Shown here: piece after piece, positions 41,281 through 52,867 of the stretch | Layout: every line of letters begins with the position of its first letter | Numbering within the stretch: the first letter of the stretch is position 1 | Source of the DNA: Phycomyces nitens | Lineage: Eukaryota; Mucoromycota; Mucoromycetes; Mucorales; Phycomycetaceae | Assembly (NCBI GenBank): GCA_022702545.1 | Contig: JAHRBC010000010.1 | Coordinates: 123,004-187,003, forward strand | Length of the DNA stretch: 64,000 nucleotides | Direction: 5' to 3' | Program-made: the position numbers and the translations under genes | The notes under the pieces: model-generated | Database searches by the model: none | Seen by the model: the letters and a program-made list of their open reading frames with translations, nothing else | What the model was told of the DNA's origin: nothing

Positions 41281-44200
41281 TGTATTTAGCTATTCTTACA
41301 CTACCTCTATTATCAGCTACTGTAGCTGGATTTTTAGGAAGAAAAAGTAGGTAGAACAGGTAGTCATTTAATTACTTGTAGTTCTCTAGTTTTAACGGCT
41401 CTACTAGCTTTAGTAGCTTTTTACGAAGTAGGATTATGTCAATCACCAGTTTCTATTAAATTAATGAGCTGGATTGATTCAGAATTCTTATTAGTATCAT
41501 GGGGATTTATTTACGATAGTTTAACAGTATCAATGTTACTACCTGTACTTATTGTATCTGCGCTAGTACATATTTATTCTGTTGGTTATATGAGCGAGGA
41601 TCCTCATAATCAAAAGATTCTTCTCATATCTATCAATGTTCACATTCTTCATGTTAATGCTTGTAACAGGAGATAATTATCTTCTAATGTTTATCGGTTG
41701 GGAGGGAGTAGGTATTTCATCTTACCTATTAATTAACTTCTGGTTTACTCGACTACAAGCTAATAAAGCAGCAATTAAAGCTTTAGTTATGAATAGAGTA
41801 GGTGACTGGGGGTTCAGTATTGGTCTATGGGCTATTTTCTGGACTTTTGGTAACTTAGACTTTACTACAGTATTCTCTTTAGCTCCATTTATTAGTGAAG
41901 AAGTAATTACTATTATTTCTATTTGCCTATTAGTAGCAGCTATGGGTAAATCTGCTCAAATTGGTCTTCATACTTGGCTACCCGACGCAATGGAGGGTTT
42001 GTATAGGGCTCTCCTTAAATTTCGCTATATGCGGGAACATCCTGAAACCATCTGGTCCACTCAAGAGTTATTCTTGCTCGGAAAAATTCAGATGGTAGGA
42101 CAATCCGCAGGAAACCAAATGTTATCAAATGATAATGTATTGGGCTCCTCAGAGACTACACGCGAAACATTAAGTAATAACGATATCGATAATTCATTAA
42201 ATTTCAACTCAAATTTCAAATACTGGTTTATTGGTTTCACTGAAGGTGACGGGTCATTTATTGTTAACAAAAATGGTTACTTAGAATTCAAAGTAACTCA
42301 ATCTAGTATTGATGCACAAATCTTATTCTATATTAAAAAGAATTAGGATTTGGTTCTGTACGAGCTTCCGCGCGCTCCGCGCGCTGTAGTAATACGAGGG
42401 GCGCGCTTTGCGCACCCCAAGCACGAGTACAAGATAAGAACAATAAAACTCATCATTTTAGAGTGAGAGATCAAAAAGGTATTTTAAAACTAATTCATAT
42501 CTTCAATGGTAACTTATTAACAGAGAGAAAAAATAACCAATTCAAACTATGGTTGGAGGCTTTTAATAAGGCCTATAAAATGGATATTCAATTAATCCAA
42601 AATGATAATAATCCAACTTTAGATAATGCTTGGTTATCTGGATTCTCTGATTCTTGCGCGCAGGGTTCCCCTGCGCGCTCGAATCGAGGTGGGGACTCTT
42701 CGAGTCCCCACCAAGATTCAGAAGGATGTTTTACGGTTAGTGTTATTAAACGATCAGAATCATATCAAGTTCAAGTGCGATACATTTTATCACAAAAGAA
42801 TGAACTTGAGCTTATGACTAAGATTGCAGCACTGTTTGACGGTAAAGTAACCTATCTAAAAAGTTATGATGGATATAATATGACTGTTAATTTATCTAAA
42901 TTACATAAAGTAATTAGTTATTTTAATATTTACTCTCTAAAGACTAAAAAGTATATTGATTACTTCAATTGGCTTAAAGTGTATAAATTAGTTGTTAACA
43001 AAGACCACTTTAACGAAGATGGTCTTAACCGAGTTAAAGATTTAATGAATAAAATCAATAAAAAATCTTAATGAAGATATAGTCCGAACAGTTATGAGAG
43101 TAACTGCGTATATCCTCTTACGAGAGGATATCAACATATTTTGCCAACACCAGTTTCAGCATTAATTCATGCAGCTACAATGGTAACTGCAGGAGTTTAT
43201 TTACTTCTACGATCTTCTCCTATTTTAGAGTATGGGTCTACTCCTTTAATTCTAATTACTTGGGTAGGTGCTTTAACTGCATTCTTTGCAGCTACTACTG
43301 GTTTACTACAAAATGATTTAAAACGAGTAATTGCTTACTCTACTTGTTCTCAATTAGGTCTTCTATTCCTAGTTTGTGGTCAAAAGGCTTCAAATAAAAA
43401 CATCATTTAATGCTAAGAGATCTCAAGGTATAGAGTACTTTAATAGTGACAATCTCTACTACTGGACGGACAATTAGCAGGTATATTTTAAATATACCTC
43501 AGAGACTACATATGATGAATTCTTGTTGTTTAACGAGAATTAAGAAATAGTCCCATTCACTTAATCGATTATTTTAGTGAAGGCTAATTTTATAACCTTC
43601 AATTTTTTACTGATCTTTTAAACACAAGTTATGCTTTTTGTTCCTTCTTTAGGATTGTTTCGTCATTATGTTTCTCCAGAAGATAAAGAAAAACTTTCTA
43701 AAGCTCTTCCTTCTTCATTTTGATGAGATTAATACAGGAATGATGCTTGGTGATGGAAACATTAGAATGAACGGTAAACATGCTTTGCTAAGTGTTCAAC
43801 AGAAAAATAAAGAGTTTGTAGATCATCTTTGGATTATTTGCAATAGATTTGATATTGTTGTCAACCCTGTTAAAAAATTGATTAGAGTAGACAAAAGGTT
43901 CAACAATACAACAATTGCTTATGGATTCCAAACTCTTACTCTTCCTTACTTTACTGATTTATATAAACGATGGTATCAGAAAGTAGGTAAGACTACTGTT
44001 AAAAATAATTCCTGTTGACATTGAAAAATTTCTTACTCCTCTAGCCATTGCTTATTGGGTTGCAGGAGATGGAACATTTGATAAGTCAAAAAGTAGAGTT
44101 ATTATTTGTACAGATAATTTTACAAAGGAAGAATGTGACGTCCTCAAGATGTTTTATTAAAGAAGTATAATATCAAAACATATCTTAAACTTAGTGGTGT

Positions 44201-45368
44201 AAAAACAAAAGATCAATATAGAATTGTTATTCCAAAGAAAAGAATTGGAAAAATTCCAAACTTTGGTTGTAGATTATTTACATTCTTCTATATATTACAG
44301 AATTGGATTGTAAATAATTTTTAATTTATTCGATTAGAATTTGCTTTCTCAATATAATGTAGCATTATTCCACTTAGTAAATCATGCATGGTTTTAAAGC
44401 CCTATTATTCTTATCAGCTGGTTCTGTTATTCATGCAATGAATGATGAACAAGATTTAAGAAAATTTGGTGGTTTAGCTAATTTATTACCATTCACATAT
44501 TCTATGATGGTAATTGGATCTCTAGAGTCTAATGGCTTTACCATTCTTAACAGGATTCTATTCTAAAGATTTAATTATTGAATTAGCTTATGGACATTAC
44601 AGTTTCTCAGGTAATTTAGTATACTGGTTAGCATCTGTAGCTGCAGTATTTACAGCTATGTATTCTATCCGATCTTTATACTTAACTTTCTTAGGATATC
44701 CAAATGGTCCAAAAATTAACTATCAATCTATCCATGAAGCACCTCTTATCATGGCAATTCCATTAGTAGTATTAGCAGTATTCAGTATTTTCTTTGGTTA
44801 TGTAACTAAAGATTTATTTGTAGGAATGGGAACAGATTTCTGGAATAATTCTTTATTTGTTCATCCAAATCATTCTATCCTAGTTGATACTGAATTTGGA
44901 CTTCCTACTTCAATTAAATTATTACCATTAATTGGTAGTCTTTTAGGTACTCTAGGTGTTTTTGCTATCTACTGGATTTTCGATACATTACCTAACCAAT
45001 TTATTAGTTCTAGTCTTGGTAGAGGAATTTACCGATTCTTTAACCAAAAATATTTCTTTGACAATATTTACAATAATCTAATCTTAAATAAACTATTAGA
45101 TTTTGGTTATACAACTAATAAAATCCTTGATAGAGGAGCTATTGAATTAGTTGGACCATATGGGTTAGTTAATGTATTTAGAACTGCTTCTAATAAAATT
45201 ACATCATTAGATTCAGGATTTATTCCTTCATATGCAATGTATATTTTTAGTGGTTTAATCTTATTTATCACTCTAATTTTCTTCATTGAAGATCCAAGAG
45301 TATTCTTACTTCTGTTATGGGCAGTATTATTATTACCTAATAACACTAACCTTAAAAATCAAAAATAA
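41280..45368 (+). CDS. nad5: NADH dehydrogenase subunit 5, S2 copy
   Basis: Exons 41280-41998, 43144-43380 and 44344-45368. Exon 2 is intact. Exon 1 is two bases long in net (extra A in GGAAGAAAAAG near 41342, another change near 41615-41630). Exon 3 also has small indels near 44390 and 44520. The introns match S1. Confidence 0.88.
41999..43071 (+). CDS. LAGLIDADG endonuclease in nad5 intron 1, S2 copy
   Basis: Here the HEG is in frame with nad5 exon 1 (MEG then [16 protein letters not shown]), unlike S1. It is broken near 42342 (one A missing in AAAAAGAATTAGG) and in DHE-A (42362-42430, damaged stems). DHE-B (about 42655-42720) is intact and in frame. Confidence 0.82.
43655..44313 (+). CDS. 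LAGLIDADG endonuclease in nad5 intron 2, S2 copy
   Basis: Same gene as 2658-3314, but with several one-base breaks (near 43720, 44005, 44145 and 44240). Confidence 0.78.
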
Positions 45369-45874
45369 ATAAACTCCCTACTCCCTGGTATCATAATTAA
45401 TACCTTCTCGTGGTGATACTGTAAGTAACCTTTAGACCCGAGGGTCTCGTCCCCGAGGGTTCCCCCTCGGGCTTTAGATGGGCCCCCACGATCTTGATCG
45501 TTCTATGCCCTCCCAAATGGGCCAAGGTGAAACTAAATTAATTAATATCTAAATTTTATAAAAATAAATGAATCGGTAGATTTTATTAAAATTATTTGCC
45601 AATCTGGATTCATCTAGCCTTGACTTGGGGGCCCCACGGCAACGTGGGGCCCCAGAGCTCGTTCCGCATAAAAAATCATTTGATTTTTTACTACGCCGAC
45701 GCATCTTTATAATTCTATTTACCTAATAAAGGTTTAAGATATGATGTTAATGTACACTAATATGGGGATTTCTTAAGAGGGGGGTGGTAATTAATTTTTA
45801 TTTAGATTAATTTAATAGTGCGCGAAGTCTCCGGCCGGCTGAAGGCCGGCTGGAGCCAAAAATGAGTAGAATTT
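45369..45874. other. spacer, S2 copy of 1101-1604
   Basis: Mirror copy of the convergent nad3-nad5 spacer with its GC hairpins. Confidence 0.65.
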
Positions 45875-46238
45875 TTATGCCTCTCTTGGATCTTTAGTGA
45901 ACTTAAGGGCTCCTTTAGACCATTCATAAACAAACCCGATTGTTAGAATAATTAAGAAGATAATTACAATCCAGAACCCCATTGAAGAAACTTCATATAA
46001 AGAAACTGCGAATGGGAATAAGAATAGAACTTCTAGATCGAATACGATAAATAGAATAGCTACTAGGTAGAATTGAACAGAGAATTTCTGTCGTGCGTCA
46101 CCTAAAGGTGTGAATCCGCACCTCATAAGGTGATACTTTTTCACTGTATGGTTTATTAACTGCTAATAATTGATTAACAACTAATAAAACTAGAGTTAAT
46201 ACAGGAATAAATAAGACAAAGAATGTTAATGTACTCAT
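45875..46238 (-). CDS. nad3: NADH dehydrogenase subunit 3, S2 copy
   Basis: 364 nt against 363. An added base in CCGCACCTCATAAGG near 46120 breaks the frame at ECGF. The ATG overlaps the nad2 stop by one base. Confidence 0.9.
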
Positions 46239-47743
46239 TACCAATAAAATAGATTTAGAGTGAGTAGGTGAACACTATTTAATAATGGTGATGGATTTAA
46301 AATAAAGAAAATAAGTAGAAGAGTAATTGTAGCAATTACTAAACTACTTGAAGTTGTTAATACTCCGGAAACCGAGCCCCCGATATTGTTCGAGGAACCG
46401 TTATTTGTTTCAACTGTTTCAGTAACATTTAAAGGATCAAAATGGATAACTTTAATAACTCTTAGATAATAAGCTGCACTTACTACACTTACTACTACAG
46501 CTACTAGAGCTAAGAAGAAATTACCATTATGAGTAGCTGCATATAAAACCATCTGTTTACCAAAGAATCCTACAAGTGGGGGAATACCAGCCATAGAGAA
46601 TAAACAAATAGCTAGACTTAGTCCAAGTAAAGGATTTGCTTGGAATTGACCTTTAATTGATTAATATATTGGATTGGTGAATAAGGAGATAGTCCTTTAG
46701 TCTGTAATAGATATCCAAAGGCAATTAAGATGAAGAATACATTTACATTAGTTAATGAGTATTGAATTAGATAGAATAAGAATGATTCAACTGATTCTTC
46801 ACTATTAATAGCTAATGCTAATAATAAGAATCCTACATGAGAAATTGTACTAAATGTTAATAATCGTTTAATTCTATATTGAGCCAATCCTCCTACCGTA
46901 CCAACTACTAGAGATAATAGAGAACTAATTAATAGTAAATATGTCCATGAAGACCAATTACCTAATTGAGTAAATCCTTGGAATTCTAAGATAAATACTA
47001 AGAAAGAAATTTTAGGCATAGTTGTTAGCCAAGTTGTTACTACTGTAGGTACTCCATCATAAACATCTGGAGCCCAATTATGGAATGGAGCTGCTGATAC
47101 TTTGAATAGTAAACCTACAACCATTAATAGTACACTAATTTCAATTGCAGCATGATTTGTTGTTGTAGTAGAACATAACATATATAATCCCTCAAAACTA
47201 GTTAGTCCTGTGAAACCATATAATAGACTACTTCCTAATAGAATTAAAGCTGAAGATAAACTACCTAATAGGAAATATTTAAGTCCTGCTGCTGTAGCAG
47301 ATTCTGATTCTCTATAAATAGTTGCTAAAATATATACAGCAAAACTTTGTAATTCAATAGATAGAAACATAGATACTAAATCACTACTTGAAATTAAACT
47401 ACTCATACCTAATACGGATAATAATGCAATAAGAGGATATTCAGCTAGTACTGATAATTTTTTACCTTTACTAACTAAAGTTGAATTCTCTCCTAATAAA
47501 AGCACTAATGCTCCTAATAGATAAATGAATACATCAATACTTTGAGTAATGGCTGTTACTTGAAATAATCCACCGAATAACCCTACTCCTGAACTTCCAA
47601 AATCTGTATAAAGTGTATTATACGATAGTAATGCAAGAGTAAAGTAAAATAATAATTGTAATTCGGTTAAAATAAATCGCAGGAATTCGAAGGGAAAATA
47701 GGGCAATCGCTAAAATCATGGTTAATACACTGAATAAAACCAT
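46238..47743 (-). CDS. nad2: NADH dehydrogenase subunit 2, full-length S2 copy
   Basis: The only copy with the whole gene at fair quality. The ATG at 47743 starts [20 protein letters not shown], followed by the family block with [20 protein letters not shown]. The conserved [17 protein letters not shown] loop and [20 protein letters not shown] follow. Indels break it near 47630-47690 (an extra T in ACTCTTGCATT compared with S3) and near 46650-46655 (two bases short of the S1 word AAAAGGTCAATTCC). The true protein is about 500 residues, as expected. Confidence 0.9.
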
Positions 47744-48019
47744 TACTCACTTAACAACTTAATTTCAGGAACGTCCCGGACCCCCGATCGGTGGCATAGT
47801 CACGCCCAATTGGCCGGGGGCCCCGCCGCAGGCGGCGGGGGACCCTGAAACCTGGAGGGGGCCCCGACAGCCGGGTCCCCCTCCGGTATTCTAGGAAAGA
47901 AACTCGAAGAGTTTCTTTCCCTGAAACCTAAGGAATGGGCCCCGAGAGCCGGGGCCCCTTAGTCTTCGGGGCCCCCGCCCCGCTTAGCGGGGCGGGGGAC
48001 CAGAAAAGTGTCGTTAAAA

Positions 48020-48078
48020 GACCATTTAGTTTCCCATTTTAATGGTACTTATGGAATCTACCACGGAAAGGTAGGTCT
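48020..48078. repeat. 59-nt direct repeat, copy 1
   Basis: GACCATTTAGTTTCCCATTT... to ...GGAAAGGTAGGTCT, nearly the same as 49390-49452 (four added bases and two changes there). The two copies flank trnE. Confidence 0.85.
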
Positions 48079-48084
48079 AATTTT

Positions 48085-48147
48085 GGGGGCGGGCTAAATT
48101 TAAATTTTATAAAAATAAATAAATTGATTTTTACTTCGCCCGCCCCC
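48085..48147. repeat. GC-stem / AT-core module
   Basis: GGGGGCGGGC and GCCCGCCCCC enclose TAAATTT...TTTTATAAAAATAAATAA...TTTTTACTTC. Third clear member after 9925-9979 and 11435-11490. Confidence 0.8.
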
Positions 48148-48325
48148 TCAATTGTGGGGGCCCTCTTGGAGGGCCCCCACAATTAGATTCCGAGGAGGGT
48201 AATAAATAGATTCCGAGGGGTCGACTGACCCCGAGGTGAGTCCCTCGGGGCTAGATGAATTACGGGGCCTACGGCCCCGCGATTCTAACTTAGAAAAATT
48301 CAAATAATCCGGATTATTGGTTCGA

Positions 48326-48500
48326 ATTATTCAATCAAACTATTTAGATGCTAAGAACATTCGAGCTGATTGTACTAACATAAAGTTAGGTAAGATATAT
48401 TTAGATACTACATATAGTAAAACCATAAGTAGAAGGAATGCAAATGATACTTGGTTAAGGAAATAAAAAGGAACTAGTTGTGGCATAATGTTCTAAAGAT
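48326..48500 (+). pseudogene. AT-rich ORF remnant next to trnE
   Basis: An open stretch reads [20 protein letters not shown] then [12 protein letters not shown] and stop. The following GAACTAGTTGTGGCATAATG resembles GAACTAATTGTGGCATTATG in the rnl-intron HEG (19207-19226). Neither part is complete and no family is recognised. Confidence 0.3.
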
Positions 48501-48782
48501 ATTAATTGGTTAAGGAAATCGATTTAGAATCCCCGCGCGCTCTGCGCAATTGCGGGGATTCGAAATGCCCACACGCTCTGCGCAATTGCGGGGATTTAGA
48601 ATCAGGAAATATGGATCCTAAATACTTAATTAAAATAAATTAATAAAGTGAGGGAGTGACCCCGAGTTTCCTCGGGGTGCGGGAGTTACCCCTCACCTGG
48701 GGCGGCTAGCTTCTGCCGCCGCCCCGGGCAAAATATAAAGATTTTAATACGGGCCGCCAAGAGTTTAAGTAATATTTTATAG
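48501..48782. other. spacer before trnE
   Basis: GC hairpins with GCGCAATTGCGGGGATT occurring twice (about 48544-48560, 48580-48596) and GGGGCGGC/GCCGCCCC (48701-48726). No gene seen. Confidence 0.5.
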
Positions 48783-48854
48783 TAACCCCAATCGGGATCG
48801 AACCGATATTTCCATAGTGAAGTTATGATGTCTTAGCCATTTGACCATGGGGTC
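48783..48854 (-). tRNA. trnE: tRNA-Glu(UUC)
   Basis: Acceptor GACCCCA/TGGGGTT with one G-U pair. The anticodon arm TCATA-ACTTCAC-TATGG gives TTC, and the T arm ATCGG-TTCGATC-CCGAT is perfect. The only intact copy: S1 does not reach this region and the S3 copy (51782-51847) is damaged. Confidence 0.93.
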
Positions 48855-49501
48855 TTCTTTCTTTTATATAATAAAATATTTAATATAGGAATAGTAATAA
48901 TTAGTACATCCAGCAACTTTCCTGAGAGTTCAGGGTAACTCCTGAGTACTGTGAGAGAGTAAAAACATGCTTACAGGACGTACTCTCATATTTTAAAGGT
49001 ATTAAGGATGAGAGTAAAAACATGCTTACAGTATTTAATGGGAGAGGGGTGGTAATAAATAAGGTAATTAATTTTTATCTTAAGTTCAAGCGTAGCAGGC
49101 CTTAGTTTTGGAGGATATTTTACACATCTTTATCTTCCCGCTCTTCTTAGAAACAGCGGAGAGCTTCTTTTAGACCGGTTTCGAAGAAGCTCTTTTTGTC
49201 CCCCGAGGGGCCCTCTCCCCGAATCAACGGGCACTCACTGCGGGACCTGCGAGCGTCCACGAAAGTTCGTGGCAGTCTACCCATACTCGGTTAGCGTTAG
49301 AGACCCGAGGCGCTCATCCTGGCGGAGAACAGGTGGTAACACTAAATCAACCAGGGAGCGAACGCTGAAATAACGCGTTCTCGATCATCGACCATTTGGT
49401 TTCCCATTAATTTTAATGGTACTTATGGAATCCACCACGGAAAGGTAGGTCTTAAGGGATTCCGAGGAGTAGGGGGGTAATTTGTTTTAACAATAATGTT
49501 A
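48855..49501. other. trnE-cox1 spacer
   Basis: No gene seen. TGAGAGTAAAAACATGCTTACAG-type words occur twice (48950-48975 and 49009-49031). There is an imperfect hairpin GAGAGCTTCTTTTAGAC...GAAGAAGCTC (49159-49192), a more balanced block at 49220-49400 of unknown origin, and the second 59-nt repeat (49390-49452). Confidence 0.55.
49390..49452. repeat. 59-nt direct repeat, copy 2
   Basis: See 48020-48078. Confidence 0.85.
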
Positions 49502-49795
49502 TTAAGATTGAACTGGTAAAGAATTAACAGTGTGGAATGATGGTGGACTAGTTAATGACCATTCTAGAGTTGTAGCTGTTGAAGTTGCTCCGATTACTCG
49601 TGAACTACTGAAGAATTGAGGTACAAACCAATAGTTATTAGCTAAGTTATATTCTTGTTTAGCTAATAGATCATATAGAGCGTATAGGAATACTAATGAA
49701 GCTACAATAGAAATAATAGAACCAAAACTAGATACTAAGTTCCATCCTGCATATGCATCAGGATAATCAGGAATTCTTCGAGGCATCCCGGCTAG
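49502..49795 (-). CDS. cox1: cytochrome c oxidase subunit 1, last exon
   Basis: Catalytic subunit of complex IV; only the C-terminal 97 residues are here. The exon starts [19 protein letters not shown], a cox1 hallmark, and follows with the last membrane helix ([19 protein letters not shown]), ending LPVQS and stop. The preceding intron ends in CAG before CTAGCC, consistent with the group I G. Upstream exons are missing because the sequence inverts at J2. Confidence 0.94.
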   Translation of the reverse strand, partial: LAGMPRRIPDYPDAYAGWNLVSSFGSIISIVASLVFLYALYDLLAKQEYNLANNYWFVPQFFSSSRVIGATSTATTLEWSLTSPPSFHTVNSLPVQS

Positions 49796-50467
49796 CTGAC
49801 GAGTTCCTGTTAATAGTTATATAATTTAATTTCCAGAGATAATATAACTATTTAAACAGTCCGTTCAGGACGAACGGATTTGATGTCTTTCGAACATCTG
49901 TCAAGACTATTTCTTCACCTGTAATTAATACAGGGCACCACTTGTAGTCATTGAAGAATCAAGATATAATATCTTGTTTCCTGCTAATTATCCATTGTAA
50001 TATTCTAATCATTATTACCCTTTGGGTAGATTAGACTTTAGGATGTTCCAGCATTTAGTGATGTACTTATTAAATATTACTATTTAAATAGGCCTAGCGT
50101 GATTGACCTAGCATATGTTGTGGGAAGAATGTTAAGTTACTATAGTTAATCAATAACATATCAATGTAAGATTAACATGGACTATATCTTAGGTTAATAA
50201 ACCTTATCCCATGTAGTCTCTGAGGATCTTTTATTATTAAATTAAGAATATAAAATTTCCTACTTATTATTTCAATTAAGTACATTGTTAGAATTATTCT
50301 AGCACTTAATTATTAAAATTTTTAAGTATATAGGGATATTATATAGAATTAGATTATCTCTTAATTCTAAGGGGCTAACTTTATCAACTAATTTATTAAA
50401 TTATTAATCTAAAGGTTTAGAAGTTAAAATCCATTTTTCAGTAATGTATTTACCTTTGATTGGAATT
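49796..50467 (-). other. last cox1 intron, partial, group I
   Basis: The coding strand contains TCTGAGG/CCTCAGAGACTACATGGG-type core (plus 50211-50226) and AAGATATAGTCCATG (about 50183-50197), as in the other introns. No ORF. Its 5' part and splice site are not seen, as the sequence turns around at J2. Confidence 0.7.
50253..50467. other. inversion junction J2 with about 0.21-kb unique spacer
   Basis: 50241-50252 (ATTAAGAATATA) is the reverse complement of 50468-50479 and the match continues outwards both ways. Symmetry axis about 50360. No terminal repeat is seen. Confidence 0.85.
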
Positions 50468-50878
50468 TATATTCTTAATTTAACAATAAAAGATCCTCAG
50501 AGACTACATGGGATAAGGTTTATTAACCTAAGATATAGTCCATGTTAATCTTGCATTGATATGTTATTGATTAACTATAGTAACTTAACATTCTTCCCAC
50601 AACATATGCTAGGTCAATCACGCTAGGCCTATTTAAATAGTAAGTTTTAATGACTGGAGTTAAATCTAATCTGCCCAAAGTAATAATGATTAGAATATTT
50701 AATGGATAATTAGAAATCTTGATTCTTCAATGACTACAAGTGGTGCCCTGTATTAATTACAGGTGAGGGTCTTGACAAATGTTCGAAAAGACATCAAATC
50801 CGTTCGTCCTGAACGGACTGTTTAAATAGATTATATTATCTCTGGAAATTAAATTATATAACTATTAACAGGAACTCG

Positions 50879-51153
50879 TCGAAGAATTCCTGATTATCTG
50901 ATGCATATGCAGGATGGAACTAGTATCTAGTTTTGGTTCTATTATTTCTATTGTAGCTTATTAGTATTCCTATACGCTTCTATATGATCTATTAGCTAAA
51001 CAAGAATATAACTTAGCTAATAACTATAGTTTTTACGCAATTCTTCAGTGGATTCACGAGTAATCAGGCAACTTCAGCAGCTACAACTCTAGAATGGTCA
51101 TTAACTAGTCACCATCATTCCGCACTGTTAATTCTTTACCAGTTCAATCTTAA
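50879..51153 (+). pseudogene. cox1: cox1 last exon, S3 copy, corrupted
   Basis: Matches 49502-49795 in mirror orientation. It lacks the AGCTAGCCGGGATGCCT part at its start and has many indels and substitutions, giving stops in all frames. See the finding on S3 quality. Confidence 0.8.
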
Positions 51154-51781
51154 TAACATTATTGTTAAAAAACAAATTACCCCCTGCTCCTCGGAATCCC
51201 TTAAGACCCTACCTTTCCGTGATTGAATTCCATAAAGAACACCATTAAAATTATTAGGAAACCGGAAATGGTCGATGATCGAGAGCGCGTTAAGCGTTCG
51301 CTCCCTGGTTGATTTGAGAATGTTACCACTACTCCGCCGGGATGAGCGCCTCGGGTCTCTAACGCTAACCGAATGTGATGGGTAGACTGCCACGAACTAC
51401 AAAAATCGTGGACGCTCGCAGGTCCCGCAAGTGAGTGCCCGTTGATTCGAGGAGCCTCGAGGGGACAAAAACTTCTTCGAGAACCGGTCTAAAAGAAGCT
51501 CTCCGCTGTTTCTAAGAAGAGCGGGAAGACATAAGATGTGTAAAATATCCTCCAGAAAACAAGGCCTACTACGCTTGAACTTAAGATAAAAATTAATTAC
51601 CACCACCCCTCTCCCATTAAATACTGTAACATGTTTTTACTATCATCCTTAATACCTTTAAAATATGAGTAAGCATGCTCTCTCACAGTACTCAGGAGTT
51701 ACCCTGAACTCTCAGGAAATTTGCTGGATCTACTAATTATTACTATTCTCTATATTAAATATTTTATTATATAAAAGAAAG
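51154..51781. other. spacer, S3 copy of 48855-49501
   Basis: Mirror copy with frequent indels; no gene seen. Confidence 0.55.
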
Positions 51782-51847
51782 AAGACCCCATGTCAAATGG
51801 CTAAGACATCATAACTCACTGTGGAAATATCGGTTGTGTTACTATAA
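51782..51847 (+). tRNA. trnE: tRNA-Glu, S3 copy, corrupted
   Basis: The acceptor 5' side GACCCCA is kept, but bases are missing in the D arm and anticodon arm, and the 3' part (TCGGTTGTGTTACTA) no longer forms the T arm. Not a functional fold as written. Confidence 0.6.
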
Positions 51848-52867
51848 ATATTACTTAAATATTGGCGGCTATATTAAAATCTTATATTTTGCCCGGGGCG
51901 GCGGCAGAAGCTAGCCGCCCCAGAGTGAGGGGTAACTCCCGCACCCCGAGAAACTCGGGGTCACTCCCTCGCTTTATTAATTTATTTTAATTAAGTATTT
52001 AGGATCCATATTTCTGATTCTAAATCCCCGCAATTGCGCAGAGCGTGCGGGCATTTCGAATCCCCGCAATTGCGCAGAGCGCGCGGGGAGTTAAATCGGA
52101 TTTCCCTTAACCAATTAATATCTTTAGAACATTATGCCACAACTAGTTCCTTTTTATTTCCTTAACCAAGTATCATTTGCATTCCTTCTATATGGTTTTA
52201 CTATATGTAGTATCTAAATATATCTTACCTAACTTTATGTTAGTACAATCAGCTCGAATGTTCTTAGCATCTAAATAGTTTGATTGAATAATTCGAACCA
52301 ATAATCCGAGATTATTTGAATTTTTCTAAGTTAGAATCGCGGGGCCTGGGCTATATTCATCTAGCCCCGAGGGACTCACCTCGGGGTCGGTCGACCCCTC
52401 GGACCCCTCCTCGGAATCTAACAGGGGCCCTCCGAGGGCCCCTGAGGGGGGCGGGCGAAGTAAAAATCAATTTATTTATTTTTATAAAATTTAAATTTAG
52501 CCCGCCCCCAAAAATATTCTCCATAACCGTGCCACAAATAATAAAGTACCATTGAAGTAGATGGGAGGCTAAATGGTCTTTTAACGACGCACTTTCTGGT
52601 CCCCCGCCCCGCCCTAAGCGGGGACCGGGGCCCCGAACTAGACTAAGGGGTATAAGCCGATTCCCCCTTTAGGTTTCAGGGAAGAGAAACTTTCTTCGGG
52701 AGTTTCTTTCCTAGAATACCGGAGGGGGACGGCTGTCGGGGCCCCCTCCAGGTTTCAGGTCCCCGCGCCAGCTCTGCGGCTAACCCCGGCCCAATTAGAG
52801 GCGTGACTATGCCACCGATCGGGGGTCCGGGACGTTCCTGGGGGTAAGTTGTTAGAGAGTGAGGATA
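51848..52867. other. spacer, S3 copy of 47744-48782
   Basis: GC hairpins, AT module (about 52440-52508) and flanking words recognisable but altered by indels. Confidence 0.55.

Larger units (their letters stand above)
47744..48325. other. cox1-nad2 spacer, nad2-proximal part
   Basis: No gene seen. Dense GC hairpins (GGCCCC and CCGCC/GGCGG types) at 47775-48000 with AAAGAAACTC/GAGTTTCTTTC (47896-47920) among them, one copy of a 59-nt direct repeat (48020-48078), a GC-stem/AT-core module (48085-48147) and GGGGGCCCTC/GAGGGCCCCC (48157-48177). Confidence 0.6.
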
